Assembly: GCA_032334235.1 (NCBI GenBank)
Contig: JAVSGI010000003.1
Coordinates: forward strand, 558,001 to 622,000
Length of the DNA stretch: 64,000 nt
Direction: 5' to 3'
Source: Paracoccaceae bacterium Fryx2
GTDB lineage: Bacteria > Pseudomonadota > Alphaproteobacteria > Rhodobacterales > Rhodobacteraceae
Shown: piece by piece, positions 27,875 through 37,035 of the stretch
How the letters are laid out: every line of letters begins with the position of its first letter
Position numbering within the stretch: the first letter of the stretch is position 1
Position numbers and translations under genes: made by a program
The notes under the pieces: model-generated
Told to the model about the DNA's origin: nothing
The model's database searches: none
Seen by the model: the letters and a program-made list of their open reading frames with translations, nothing else

Positions 27875-28389
27875 GGCCGCAGATCCCGCAGATCGACCGG
27901 CGGGCTTTCGTTTTCCGCCTCGCCCTTGTCCTTGCCCGCAATCGCCTTGCCCGCCACATCCCAGTAGCGGTAGCCCGCGTGCTTGCCCTCGCCCGAAATA
28001 AGCAGGTCCTGCTTGTCGTAGACCAGCGAGGCGCGTTCGTAGTCGGCCAGCTCGAAATCGGGCGTCAGCTGGATCGCCGAGGTCGGGCAGGCCTCCTCGC
28101 AGTAGCCGCAGAAGATGCAGCGGGCGAAGTTGATCCGGAAGGTTTCGGGATACCAGCGGCCGTCCTCGGTCTCGGTCTTGACCACATCGATGCAGTCGAC
28201 CGGGCAGACCACGGCGCAGAGGTTGCAGGCCACGCAGCGTTCGGTGCCGTCGGGGTCGCGCGTCAGCACGATCCGCGCCCGGTAGCGCGGCGGCAGCACC
28301 GGCTTTTCCTCGGGGTATTGCCGGGTCTTGGTCGGCGCGAAGAACATCCGCCCCACCCGCGCCAGCGATTCCGCGATGCCCTTGATCAT
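27871..28389 (-). CDS. nuoI: NADH-quinone oxidoreductase subunit I, 8Fe ferredoxin type
   Basis: A 172-residue peripheral subunit with two 4Fe-4S motifs ([18 protein letters not shown] and [18 protein letters not shown]) for clusters N6a and N6b, which hand electrons to N2 in NuoB. The short N-terminal helix ([18 protein letters not shown]) and length match the E. coli form rather than the alphaproteobacterial/mitochondrial one. It overlaps nuoH and nuoJ by ATGA. Confidence 0.96.
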   Translation of the reverse strand: MIKGIAESLARVGRMFFAPTKTRQYPEEKPVLPPRYRARIVLTRDPDGTERCVACNLCAVVCPVDCIDVVKTETEDGRWYPETFRINFARCIFCGYCEEACPTSAIQLTPDFELADYERASLVYDKQDLLISGEGKHAGYRYWDVAGKAIAGKDKGEAENESPPVDLRDLRP

Positions 28390-29351
28390 GCGCCCCTCCC
28401 CACCACGATCCAGCCGGTGACCAGCAGGTTCACCAGCGCCAGCGGCAGCGCCACCTTCCAGGCAAAGCTGATAAGCTGGTCATAGCGCGGCCGGGGCAGC
28501 GCCGCCCGCAGCCAGATGAAAACAAAGGCAATCACCCCGACCTTGGCCCCGAACCACAGCGGCCCCGGCAGCCACGGCCCCAGCCAGCCGCCCAGAAACA
28601 GCGTGGTGAACAGCGACGCCACCAGCAGGATCGCCAGATACTCGCCCAGAAAGAACAGCGCGAAGCTCATGCCGGAATATTCGGTCATGAAGCCCGCCAC
28701 CAGATCGTTTTCCGATTCCTGAAGGTCGAACGGCAGGCGGTGCGCCGCCGCAATCCCGGCGATGAAGAACAGCACCGCGCCGAGCGGCTGCACCACGATA
28801 AACCACAGCCCCTGCTGCGCCGCGACGATCTCGCCCAGGTTGAAGCTGCCCGCCAGCAGCACCACGCCCATCAGCGACAGGCCGAGAAAGCTTTCATAGG
28901 CCAGCAGCTGCGCCGCCGCCCGCAGGCCGCCCAGCATGGCATAGCGGTTGCGCGACGCCCAGGCGCCCAGCACCATGGCATAGACCGTCAGCGCCAGCAT
29001 CCCCATCACGAAGACCAGCCCCATGTCGAGGCCCGAAATCGCCAGCCCCGGCCCGAACATCACCACGCCGAACCCCGCCAGCATCGGCAGCGCGGCAAGC
29101 GCGGGCGCCATCAGATAGGCCGCGCGGTCGGCACCGGGCGGGGCGGCGTCTTCCTTGGTCAGCAGCTTCACCGTGTCGGCCACCCATTGCATGAAGCCGA
29201 AGTATCCGACCCGGTTCGGCCCCAGCCGTTCCTGAAAGAAGCCCAGCACCCGGCGTTCCACCCAGGTGAACACCCCCGCCGCCACCAGCAGCGCCGCGAT
29301 CAGCACGACCGAAAATGCGAGGGTCAGCCCGAGGCCGATTGCGGTGTTCAT
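28386..29351 (-). CDS. nuoH: NADH-quinone oxidoreductase subunit H
   Basis: A 321-residue, eight-helix subunit that forms the quinone chamber with NuoB and Nuo[40 protein letters not shown] is the conserved first loop, and [35 protein letters not shown] carries the acidic residues of the E-channel. ATGA overlaps at both ends. Confidence 0.97.
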   Translation of the reverse strand: MNTAIGLGLTLAFSVVLIAALLVAAGVFTWVERRVLGFFQERLGPNRVGYFGFMQWVADTVKLLTKEDAAPPGADRAAYLMAPALAALPMLAGFGVVMFGPGLAISGLDMGLVFVMGMLALTVYAMVLGAWASRNRYAMLGGLRAAAQLLAYESFLGLSLMGVVLLAGSFNLGEIVAAQQGLWFIVVQPLGAVLFFIAGIAAAHRLPFDLQESENDLVAGFMTEYSGMSFALFFLGEYLAILLVASLFTTLFLGGWLGPWLPGPLWFGAKVGVIAFVFIWLRAALPRPRYDQLISFAWKVALPLALVNLLVTGWIVVGRGA

Positions 29352-31948
29352 GGCGCGGCCTCCAGCCTCAGGCGGCCCGCCCGGCCGCGTGGTGCGGCAA
29401 GCCCCACCGAAAGTCCGACATGGCCACGCGGCATCGCGGCATCAAGCGTCAGCATTGCCGCAGTCGGCGCGCCCTCCACCAGCACGGCCGCCCCCGCCGC
29501 CAACCCCAGCGCCGCCGCATCCTCGGGGTGCAGCAACAGGCGCGGCCCGGGCGCGCGGGCGGCCAGCAGCGGGCTCGCGCGGTCGGTCTCGGTGGCCGAG
29601 AAGGCATCGTGCAGCGGCAGCCAGATCAGCCCCTCGCCGTCCGTTTCCGGCACGGGGGCCACGGGGGTCACGCCACCCTGCCCTGCCACCAGCAAGGCCG
29701 CACCGGGGTCGCCGCCCTTCAGCGGCCCGCCGATGTATTCCTGCGCATGGTATGCGGCAGACACCGAATGCATCCCCGGCACCACCGGCCCGGTCGAAAG
29801 CGCAGGCGGCACGCGCGCCCCTCGAATGCCCTCCATCGTCCAGCTTAACCCAGAGTCGCGGTCGTGCGGCGGCGTGCCCTCGGGCAGCCGTCCGGCCAGA
29901 TCCGACGCGGTGCGCCCGGAAAACGGCGCAGGCGCGCGGGCGACCCGGCCGGGCACAACGCCGACCGGGGCCGCGTCAACCGCCCCGGCCAGCGCCGGAC
30001 AGTCGGCCTCCATCGCCGCAAGCACGTCCTCCAGCGTTGCATCCTCGGCGAACAGCCCGCCGATCTGCGACAGCACCCGCCACGCGGCGGGCCGCCCCTC
30101 GGGCAGTCCGGCAAAGCCGCGCTGCGCCCTGCCCTCGAAATTGACCACCGTCCCCGCTGCCTCGGCAAAGCTCGCCACCGGCAGCACCAGATCGGCCGCT
30201 GCCGTCAGCCGGGTTTCCAGACAATCCAGAACAATGACCGATGTCGCCGCCGCCATCAGCCGCGCCACCGTCGCCGGGTCGGCACGCTCGAACACGTCGG
30301 CCTCCAGCACGAACAGCGGACCAGGCGCGGCCTCCAGCGCCAGCGCCGCCGCCTCCAGCCCCTCGCCGCCCAGCAGGGCCAGCCCCATGCTGTTGACCTC
30401 GGCCGGGAACAGCGCCAGCCGCGCCCGCACCCCAAGTTCCGCCACCACCGCCGCCGCCGCCTCGACCGCGCCGCCTGACCCCAGCCCCATCCCGGCCACC
30501 ACCAGCGGCGCCGCAGCCTCGGCCAGCGCGGTTGCGGTGGCCAGCGCCTCGGCATCCGCCACCGGCTCGCCGCGCAGCGCCGCCGCCACGGCAAAGCCGA
30601 ACTCGGCCACCTGTGCGGGGGTCCGCCGCAGCGCCGGGCGGGCAATGTCGTCCAGCGCGTCGGGCAAGGGTGTCACCAGCGTGACAGGCGACAGCCGCCC
30701 CTCACCCGCCACGCGCACCGCCGCATCCTGCCAGCCGGGCACGCCCTTTTCCGCCGCCAGCGCCCGCGACGCCCCGCGTGATGCCTGCCGCAACGCCAGG
30801 GCGGCGCGCGGGGCGGTGCCGGTCAGATCCTCGCCCAGCACAAGGGCCGCATCGGCGGTTTCAATATCCTTCATGCTGGCGATGCGTGCTGGCCCCGCCA
30901 CCAGAACCGCCGCCATCCGCCGCACCAGCGCGGCTTCGGCATCCGACACGCCAGCAAAGAACCGCCCCGCCCCCACCAGCCGCCGCAGCGCGAAATTCGC
31001 CTCCAGCGACGCACGGGGCGAGCCTACGCCGCAAGCTCCCGGCACCAAAGCCCGCGCCGCTTCCAAAGCCGCCTCGGGGGCCACCGCGGCCCCACCAAGG
31101 CGCGGCACCGAAATCCGCGCGGCATCGGCAAACAGCGGCCCGAACCGACCACGGTCGCACAGGAACGACCCGTTCAGCGCGCCGTGATAGCGGTTCTGCA
31201 CCTGCCGCAGCGTGCCGTGGCGTTCATAAAGCGTGATGTTGCAGCCCGCCGCGCAATGCGGGCAGATCGCGGGCGTCGCCGCCATGTCCCAGCGGCGGGC
31301 GTATTTCTGCGACCAGCCCTTGTCGTTGAACACGCCGGTCGGGCAGATCTCGGCCAGATTGCCCGCGAAGGGGCTTTCCAGCACGCCATCGGTCGCCCGG
31401 CCGAAATACACCCGGTCATGCGCGCCAAACACATCCAGATCGGTGCCGCCCGCATAGTCGCGATAGAAGCGCACGCAGCGATAGCAGGCGATGCAGCGGT
31501 TCATTTCGTGCGTCAGCAGCGGCCCCAGATCCTGATTGCGGTGGGTGCGCTTGGGCGCATCGGACCGGCGGTTGCGGTGGCCGGTCGCCACTGTCATGTC
31601 CTGCAAATGGCAGGCGCCGCCTTCCTCGCAAACCGCGCAATCATGCGGGTGGTTGAGCATCAGCCATTCGATGACATGGGCGCGGAAGCGCGCGGCGTCG
31701 GGGTCGGCAACCTCGACCCGCTGGCCGTCGCGCACCGGGGTCATGCACGACATCTCGATCCGCCCCACGGTATCCTGCGGACCATCGAAAACCCTGACCG
31801 CGCACAGACGGCAGGCGCCCACCGACCCCAGATCGCCATGCCAGCAGAAATGCGGCACCTCGACCCCCTGTTCCAGACAGGTGGACAGCAGGTCGCGCCC
31901 GGCCTCGGCCTCGACCTCGCGGCCGTTGATCGTGATCTTCACTGTCAC
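29348..31948 (-). CDS. nuoG: NADH-quinone oxidoreductase subunit G
   Basis: The large iron-sulfur subunit, 866 residues. N-terminal 2Fe-2S motif (HFCWHGDLGSVGACRLCAVRV, N1b), HPHDCAVCEEGGACHLQD (N5-type His/Cys cluster), RCIACYRCVRFYRDY and CPTG (N4), and CPHCAAGCN followed by FLCDRGRFG, the extra N7 cluster found in E. coli-type enzymes. The rest is a degenerate molybdopterin-oxidoreductase domain, more variable in sequence. The start is GTG 31948 with GGAGGGG upstream, overlapping the nuoF stop. Confidence 0.95.
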   Translation of the reverse strand: MTVKITINGREVEAEAGRDLLSTCLEQGVEVPHFCWHGDLGSVGACRLCAVRVFDGPQDTVGRIEMSCMTPVRDGQRVEVADPDAARFRAHVIEWLMLNHPHDCAVCEEGGACHLQDMTVATGHRNRRSDAPKRTHRNQDLGPLLTHEMNRCIACYRCVRFYRDYAGGTDLDVFGAHDRVYFGRATDGVLESPFAGNLAEICPTGVFNDKGWSQKYARRWDMAATPAICPHCAAGCNITLYERHGTLRQVQNRYHGALNGSFLCDRGRFGPLFADAARISVPRLGGAAVAPEAALEAARALVPGACGVGSPRASLEANFALRRLVGAGRFFAGVSDAEAALVRRMAAVLVAGPARIASMKDIETADAALVLGEDLTGTAPRAALALRQASRGASRALAAEKGVPGWQDAAVRVAGEGRLSPVTLVTPLPDALDDIARPALRRTPAQVAEFGFAVAAALRGEPVADAEALATATALAEAAAPLVVAGMGLGSGGAVEAAAAVVAELGVRARLALFPAEVNSMGLALLGGEGLEAAALALEAAPGPLFVLEADVFERADPATVARLMAAATSVIVLDCLETRLTAAADLVLPVASFAEAAGTVVNFEGRAQRGFAGLPEGRPAAWRVLSQIGGLFAEDATLEDVLAAMEADCPALAGAVDAAPVGVVPGRVARAPAPFSGRTASDLAGRLPEGTPPHDRDSGLSWTMEGIRGARVPPALSTGPVVPGMHSVSAAYHAQEYIGGPLKGGDPGAALLVAGQGGVTPVAPVPETDGEGLIWLPLHDAFSATETDRASPLLAARAPGPRLLLHPEDAAALGLAAGAAVLVEGAPTAAMLTLDAAMPRGHVGLSVGLAAPRGRAGRLRLEAAP

Positions 31949-33273
31949 AGCATTCCCCTCCGGATCGGGCAGCCGCCGTCAAGATGCGCCGCGACCAGAT
32001 CGCCGAACCGCGCCAGCAGGCTGGCGAGCGGCCCCATCGCCCCGCCCATCAGGTCGCAGAAGCTGCGGCCGCGCGGCCCGGCCTCGGCCGCCGTCATCGC
32101 CAGCACGTCAAGGTCGGAGCGGGTCGCCGTGCCCTCCTCCAGCGCATCCAGAATCCGCGCGGCCCAGGGCAGCCCGTCGCGGCAGGGCGTGCACCAGCCG
32201 CAGCTTTCGCGGGCATAGAAGCGCATGTGCCGCGCCGTCACCCCCACCGGGCAGGCGGTCTGGTCCAGCACGATCAGCGTGCCCGTGCCGAACATCGACC
32301 CCGCCCGCGCCGTGTGGCCGAAATCGAGCGGCACATCCAGATCGCCCGGTTCCAGAAACCCCGAGGCGCCGCCGCCCGGCTGGAAGCAGCGCAGCACGCC
32401 ATTGCCCGACACGCCGCCGCAGCGGTCGATCAGCTCGCGCGCCGTGGTGCCCATCGGCGCCTCGATCAGCTGCGGGCGGTTGACCCGGCCCGAGACGCCG
32501 TAGAGCTTGGTGCCCCCTTCTTCGGTGCGCGACAGGGCGCGGAACCATTGCGCGCCATGCTCCAGAATGTGCGGCACCAGCGAGATCGTCTCGACGTTGT
32601 TCACCGTGGTCGGCCGCCCCCAGAGGCCGACCTGCGCCGGGAACGGCGGGCGCTTCCTGGGCACGGCGCGCTTGCCCTCCAGCGCCTCGATCAGCGCGGT
32701 TTCCTCGCCGACGATGTAGCGCCCGGCCGAAGGGTGGACCCGCATCCGCAGGCTGAAGCCCGAGCCCAGGATGTTCTGGCCCAGCAGTCCCGCCGCCTCG
32801 GCCTCGGCAATCGCGCGCTGCATGGCGGCGATGCCGCCGCGATAGGCGTCGCGGATCAGCACGATGACCTCCGACGCATGGGTGCCGTAGGCGGCGATGG
32901 TCGCGCCCTCGATCACCTGATGCGGCAGCGCCTCCAGCAGCAGGCGGTCCTTGAAGGCGCCCGGCTCCATCTCGTCACCATTGACGATCAGGTAGCTTGG
33001 GCCGTCACCGGGCGTCGTGCCCGGCTCGGGCATGAAGCGCCATTTGTGCGCCGCCGGAAAGCCCGCGCCGCCGCGCCCGTTCAGATGCGCCTCGGCAACC
33101 ATGTCCACCACCTCGCGCGGCGTCATTCGCAGCGCGCGGGCCACCGCACCATAGCCGCCCAGCGCCTGCCATTCGGCCAGCGTGTGCGGCACCCGGTCGG
33201 GGCGCGCCCGCCCGGTGAGGGGGGCAAGGCCGTTCGGGGGGGCAAGGCCGTTCGGGGGGGTGAGGCCGGTCAT
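31945..33273 (-). CDS. nuoF: NADH-quinone oxidoreductase subunit F
   Basis: The NADH- and FMN-binding subunit, 442 residues. GRGGAGFPAAHKW binds NADH, YLIVNGDEMEPGAFKDR and GAGRYIVGEETALIEALEG-like sequence bind FMN, and ESCGWCTPCRDGL with a later Cys (RSFCDL) holds cluster N3. The first 25 residues are not conserved and come from an 18-base tandem repeat with G-runs (PNGLAP twice). The ATG at 33273 overlaps the nuoE stop. Confidence 0.95.
   Translation of the reverse strand: MTGLTPPNGLAPPNGLAPLTGRARPDRVPHTLAEWQALGGYGAVARALRMTPREVVDMVAEAHLNGRGGAGFPAAHKWRFMPEPGTTPGDGPSYLIVNGDEMEPGAFKDRLLLEALPHQVIEGATIAAYGTHASEVIVLIRDAYRGGIAAMQRAIAEAEAAGLLGQNILGSGFSLRMRVHPSAGRYIVGEETALIEALEGKRAVPRKRPPFPAQVGLWGRPTTVNNVETISLVPHILEHGAQWFRALSRTEEGGTKLYGVSGRVNRPQLIEAPMGTTARELIDRCGGVSGNGVLRCFQPGGGASGFLEPGDLDVPLDFGHTARAGSMFGTGTLIVLDQTACPVGVTARHMRFYARESCGWCTPCRDGLPWAARILDALEEGTATRSDLDVLAMTAAEAGPRGRSFCDLMGGAMGPLASLLARFGDLVAAHLDGGCPIRRGML
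33223..33258. repeat. 18-base tandem repeat with G-runs in the nuoF start region
   Basis: Two perfect copies of GGCAAGGCCGTTCGGGGG lie head to tail, followed by two more G. The unit length is a multiple of three, so copy number changes keep the frame, but slippage in the G-runs would break nuoF. Confidence 0.8.
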
Positions 33274-33743
33274 AGCCCGCCCTCCAGCAGCGCGGCCAGC
33301 CCGTCCGGCGACAGCGGCCCGACCAGACGGCGGTCGCGGCCCACCACGGCGGCAGGCGCACGGTCGCAGCCCCCGACGCAGGCCATGTTGATCACGGTAT
33401 ACCTGCCGTCGGCCGTGGTCTGGCCGAAGCCGATGCCCAGCCGCGCGAACAAGGCATCGCGCACCGCGTCGCCGCCGTTCAGCCAGCACGGCGCGCCGTC
33501 GCACAGAAGGATCACCGTTTCCCCCACCGGGCGGCGGAAGATCAGGCTGTAGAAGGTGGCAAGGTTTTCCAGCTCCGCCACGCCCACGCCCAGCACCTCG
33601 GCCGCCTCGGCCAGACGTTCGTCCGACACCCAGCCTTCGGCGTGCTGGATCAGCCGCAGCGCCTCCAGCATGGCGGCCTGCGGGCTGCCGTCATGGTCCA
33701 CGGCGGCGCGGATACGGGTGGCAAGGTCTGCGGGAAGGGTCAT
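33270..33743 (-). CDS. nuoE: NADH-quinone oxidoreductase subunit E
   Basis: A 157-residue thioredoxin-fold ferredoxin with cluster N1a: Cys in [13 protein letters not shown] and in [11 protein letters not shown]. An N-terminal helical bundle ([27 protein letters not shown]) precedes it. It pairs with NuoF. ATGA overlaps with nuoCD and nuoF. Confidence 0.95.
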   Translation of the reverse strand: MTLPADLATRIRAAVDHDGSPQAAMLEALRLIQHAEGWVSDERLAEAAEVLGVGVAELENLATFYSLIFRRPVGETVILLCDGAPCWLNGGDAVRDALFARLGIGFGQTTADGRYTVINMACVGGCDRAPAAVVGRDRRLVGPLSPDGLAALLEGGL

Positions 33744-35497
33744 CTGTCTACATCCGACATCACGAAATCAAGGCTGGCGACATGGGCCACCAGATCGGCC
33801 ACCGTCATGCCGGGCAGGATAAGCGGCAGCATCTGAAGATGCGCGAAGGACGGCGTGCGGATGCGGGTGCGGTAGCTCATCCCGCCACCATCCGAGATCA
33901 CCGAATACTGCGCCAGCCCGCGGTGCGACTCGATCTGTCCGGTCGCCTCGCCCACCGGCACGTTGGTGCCCCAGCTGACGGCGAGGAAATGCTGGATCAG
34001 GGTTTCGATGTCGTGCTGCATCCGGTCACGCGATGGCGGCGTGGTCAGCGGATGGTCGGCCTTGATCGGACCTTCCGGCATGTTGTCAAGGCATTGGCGG
34101 ATGATCTTCAACGACTCCCGCATCTCGTCCACCCGCACCCGCGTGCGGTCGTAGCAATCGCCGCGCGTGCCGGTCGGCACCTCGAAGTCGAAGTTCTCAT
34201 ACCCCGAGTAGGGCCGCATCTTGCGCCAGTCCCAGTCGCAGCCCGTGGCCCGCAGCCCCGGCCCGGTGGTGCCCCAGCGCAGCGCGGTGTCGGTGTCATA
34301 GGCGCCCACCCCCTTGGTGCGGATCTGGAACAGTTCCGAGCGCATCACCATGCCCTCGTATTCGTCCAGCCGCGCGGGCATCCAGTCAAGGAACCCACGC
34401 ACCAGCGCATCCCAGCCGGTCGGCAGGTCCATCGCCACGCCGCCGATGCGGAAGAAGGCCGGGTGCATCCGCGCGCCGGTGATGGTCTGCATCACCTCAT
34501 GCGCACGCTCGCGGTCGGTGAACATGTAGAACACCGGCGACATCGCCCCCACGTCCTGCGCCATGGTGCCGTAGAACAAGAGATGGTTGGTGATCCGGAA
34601 GAATTCGCACAGCATCACCCGGATCACCTGTGCCCGGTCGGGCACCGTGATGCCGCACAGCCGTTCGACCGCCATCAGATACGGCAGTTCCGACATGACG
34701 CCGCCGAGGTAGTCCACCCGGTCGCAATAGGGGATGAAACCGTGCCAGGTCTGACGCTCGGCCATCTTTTCGACGCCGCGGTGGTGATAGCCGATATCGG
34801 GCCAGGCCCAGACCACCTCTTCGCCGTCCAGCCCCAGCAGAATCCGGAAAACGCCATGCGTGGAAGGGTGATGCGGGCCGAAGTTCAGAACCATCAGCTC
34901 TGCCCCGTCGCGCGAGGCGGGCAGGCCAAGCTCTGCCGGGTCGGATACCTGCGCACGCTCCTCGCGCTCGAAATAGGCGTCCGTCATGCGGAACGGCGGC
35001 TGCTCGGTGGCGCGGGCATAGTGGCTCTTGCGCAGCGGATGCCCTTCCCAGGTCGGCGGCATCAGGATGCGGCGGTGGCTGTCGCGCCCGTCGAAATGCA
35101 CCCCGAACATGTCGAACGCCTCGCGCTCATACCAGTCGGCATTGGCATAGACGCCCGCCAGCGACGGCGCGCGCGGGTCGGCCCCGTCGCAGGCCATCTT
35201 CAGCCTGATGTCGGCATTGCGCCCGAACGAGGTCAGGTGCGTCGCCAGCGTGACACCCGAGGCGGGCTGGCCCTCGCGATGCACCCGCGCGGTTTCGTCA
35301 ATCGCCCAGAGGTCGGTCAGCAAGCCGAACGGCTGCGCAATCTCCTCGCGCAGGAAGCGGTGAATGGCGGTCGCAGCTTCCGGCGCGATCCACAGCACCG
35401 GAAACGCCTCGCCGGTCGGCTGCGCGTGCAGCACGGCCGACCCGAAGCGCGCGCGCAGGTCGTCAATAACATCAAGGGCAGAGGACTCCGGACTCAT
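33740..35497 (-). CDS. nuoC: NADH-quinone oxidoreductase subunit C/D fusion
   Basis: A 585-residue fusion of the 30-kDa (NuoC, about residues 1-170: [20 protein letters not shown]) and 49-kDa (NuoD, from about 190: [15 protein letters not shown]) subunits, as in E. coli. The NuoD half has [14 protein letters not shown] and the quinone-site His and Tyr, and ends [18 protein letters not shown] and DFVMSDVDR. The fusion marks the E. coli-type enzyme; the common alphaproteobacterial complex I has separate genes. The ATG at 35497 overlaps the nuoB stop by one base. Confidence 0.96.
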   Translation of the reverse strand: MSPESSALDVIDDLRARFGSAVLHAQPTGEAFPVLWIAPEAATAIHRFLREEIAQPFGLLTDLWAIDETARVHREGQPASGVTLATHLTSFGRNADIRLKMACDGADPRAPSLAGVYANADWYEREAFDMFGVHFDGRDSHRRILMPPTWEGHPLRKSHYARATEQPPFRMTDAYFEREERAQVSDPAELGLPASRDGAELMVLNFGPHHPSTHGVFRILLGLDGEEVVWAWPDIGYHHRGVEKMAERQTWHGFIPYCDRVDYLGGVMSELPYLMAVERLCGITVPDRAQVIRVMLCEFFRITNHLLFYGTMAQDVGAMSPVFYMFTDRERAHEVMQTITGARMHPAFFRIGGVAMDLPTGWDALVRGFLDWMPARLDEYEGMVMRSELFQIRTKGVGAYDTDTALRWGTTGPGLRATGCDWDWRKMRPYSGYENFDFEVPTGTRGDCYDRTRVRVDEMRESLKIIRQCLDNMPEGPIKADHPLTTPPSRDRMQHDIETLIQHFLAVSWGTNVPVGEATGQIESHRGLAQYSVISDGGGMSYRTRIRTPSFAHLQMLPLILPGMTVADLVAHVASLDFVMSDVDR

Positions 35498-36165
35498 CAC
35501 GCCTCCGGGTCGGCAAGGCGGGTGACGGCGCTACGTTCGGCGCGCAGGGCGTCGCGGCGGGGTTCGGGCGCAAAGGGGCGCGGCCCGGTGGGGCGGGCGG
35601 CCAGCGCCTGCTCCATGTGCAGCCCGGCGGGCATCGGCACCGAAGGCGGCAGCGTAATCGCCAGCGGGCGGCGTTCCGCCCCGATCTTGCCTTGCAACAG
35701 CACCAGCGCATCCATCAGCGCCTCGGGGCGCGGCGGGCAGCCGGGAATGTAGACATCGACGGGCAGGAAACTGTCGACCCCCTGCACCACGGAATAGATG
35801 TCATACATCCCCCCCGAATTGGCGCAGGCCCCCATCGAGATCACCCAGCGCGGCTCTCGCATCTGCTCGTAAAGCCGTTGGAGCGGCACCGCCATCTTGC
35901 GGAATACCGTACCCGACACGATCAGCAGGTCGGCCTGACGCGGCGTCGCCCGGATCACCTCGGCGCCAAAGCGGGCCTGGTCGAACACCGGTGTCAGCGC
36001 GGTCGCCATTTCCACATAGCAGCACGACAGGCCGAAGTTGAACGGCCAGAGGCTGTTCTTGCGCGACCAGGCTACCAGATCGTCCAGCCTCGTGAACAGT
36101 TGCGACATGGCCATACGCTCGCCGGGCGGGGTTTCCGCGCCGGGGCGGGTCAGATCATAGGTCAT
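35497..36165 (-). CDS. nuoB: NADH-quinone oxidoreductase subunit B
   Basis: A 222-residue subunit that holds cluster N2, the last electron donor to quinone. [13 protein letters not shown] gives the two tandem Cys; [11 protein letters not shown] and [12 protein letters not shown] give the others. The C-terminal extension ([25 protein letters not shown]) is not conserved. The ATG at 36165 has AAGGGGGG upstream; it overlaps nuoA by 11 bases. A GTG two codons earlier is possible. Confidence 0.96.
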   Translation of the reverse strand: MTYDLTRPGAETPPGERMAMSQLFTRLDDLVAWSRKNSLWPFNFGLSCCYVEMATALTPVFDQARFGAEVIRATPRQADLLIVSGTVFRKMAVPLQRLYEQMREPRWVISMGACANSGGMYDIYSVVQGVDSFLPVDVYIPGCPPRPEALMDALVLLQGKIGAERRPLAITLPPSVPMPAGLHMEQALAARPTGPRPFAPEPRRDALRAERSAVTRLADPEA

Positions 36166-36550
36166 CGGCACCCCCCTTGCGCGGGCCGGTTTCTAGCGCG
36201 CCATCCATCCAGAGCCAGGCCAGCGCCGCCAGCAGCACCGCGATGAACACCGTCGCCGCAATCAGCCCGTCGCGCCCGACCTCGGTCGCGGCCACAGCCC
36301 AGGCGAACAGCAGCGCCGCCTCGACATCGAAGATCATGAAAAACACCGCAATCATGAAGAACGGCGCGTCAAGCTGGCCCTGCATCGGCTTGCCGGGGGC
36401 GGCGCCGCTTTCATAGACGCCAAAGCCGTCGCGCGAGCGTTCGCGCAGGAATCCGGCCACCACGAGAATCGCCACGACCACGCCCACCACAATCGTGACG
36501 TGCAGCAGCAATGCCGCGCGCGGGTCGACGAATGACAGGAAATTGAACAT
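36155..36550 (-). CDS. nuoA: NADH-quinone oxidoreductase subunit A
   Basis: A 131-residue three-helix subunit. [40 protein letters not shown] carries the family signature, with [12 protein letters not shown] containing the conserved Asp and Glu; the usual Cys of the loop is Ala here. It is the first gene of the operon, with the FNR-like box 106 bases upstream. Confidence 0.94.
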   Translation of the reverse strand: MFNFLSFVDPRAALLLHVTIVVGVVVAILVVAGFLRERSRDGFGVYESGAAPGKPMQGQLDAPFFMIAVFFMIFDVEAALLFAWAVAATEVGRDGLIAATVFIAVLLAALAWLWMDGALETGPRKGGADDL

Positions 36551-37035
36551 GGACGGCTTCCTTCCGATTGCGTGTTCCGGCCTGCCGCCCCCTTCGGCGG
36601 CATCGCGACATCCCGTGTCCTGACCGTGCTTAGCGGGTTGTTCCGACGGGTGACTTTGATCTTGATCAGATATTCCCTGTCATTGCCCTAACGTAAGTCG
36701 GCCGCAGAATACAGGTTTCTGACGGCGCCGCCCGCAGGAAATCGCCGCTGCGGCCCCCCTGCCGCGCCCGCCCGCACCATCGGCCAAAGCCGACGGCACA
36801 CCCGTTCAACGCGAACCTGCACACTAGCCCGCCGTTCGGCAAGTTCCAGCCCATGCGACACGATGTTGCTGCGGCCACAAGACCGGCCCGCGCGGGCAGC
36901 ACCGGCTCCGGCCCGATTCGGGCCTTCCCTTCCCGCGGCAAACCGCCTAGATCACAGCGTCCGGAAACCGGATGCGGGGCGTCATGCGATGGTCCGGAAT
37001 ACCGCCGCGCATGCGCTCTTTGCAGGAGTCCCGCC
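36551..37035. other. Divergent promoter region between nuoA and the GGDEF-EAL gene
   Basis: About 485 bases. The nuoA side holds the FNR-like box and a possible -10 (CTAAGC on the minus strand, 36628-36633), spaced as for a class II FNR promoter. The stretch 36700-37000 is GC-rich with no further motif I can support; open frames through it look non-coding. The ribosome site AGGAG of the plus-strand gene is near 37023. Confidence 0.5.
36656..36669. promoter_or_regulatory. FNR/FnrL-type box upstream of nuoA
   Basis: TTGATCTTGATCAG matches TTGAT-N4-ATCAA at 9 of 10 positions. Its centre lies about 112 bases before the nuoA start; a -10-like CTAAGC about 32 bases downstream of the centre would make it an activating site centred near -41. 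Rhodobacteraceae use FnrL at such boxes when oxygen is low. Confidence 0.6.

Noticed and set aside
28740-31187. Plus-strand open frame of 815 codons over nuoH and nuoG
   Set aside because: Low-complexity Ser/Ala/Pro/Arg sequence opposite two clear complex I genes.
22173-37035. Complex I operon as a recent foreign island
   Set aside because: Codon and base composition look like the rest of the window, and no integrase, IS or tRNA border is present; an old acquisition cannot be excluded.
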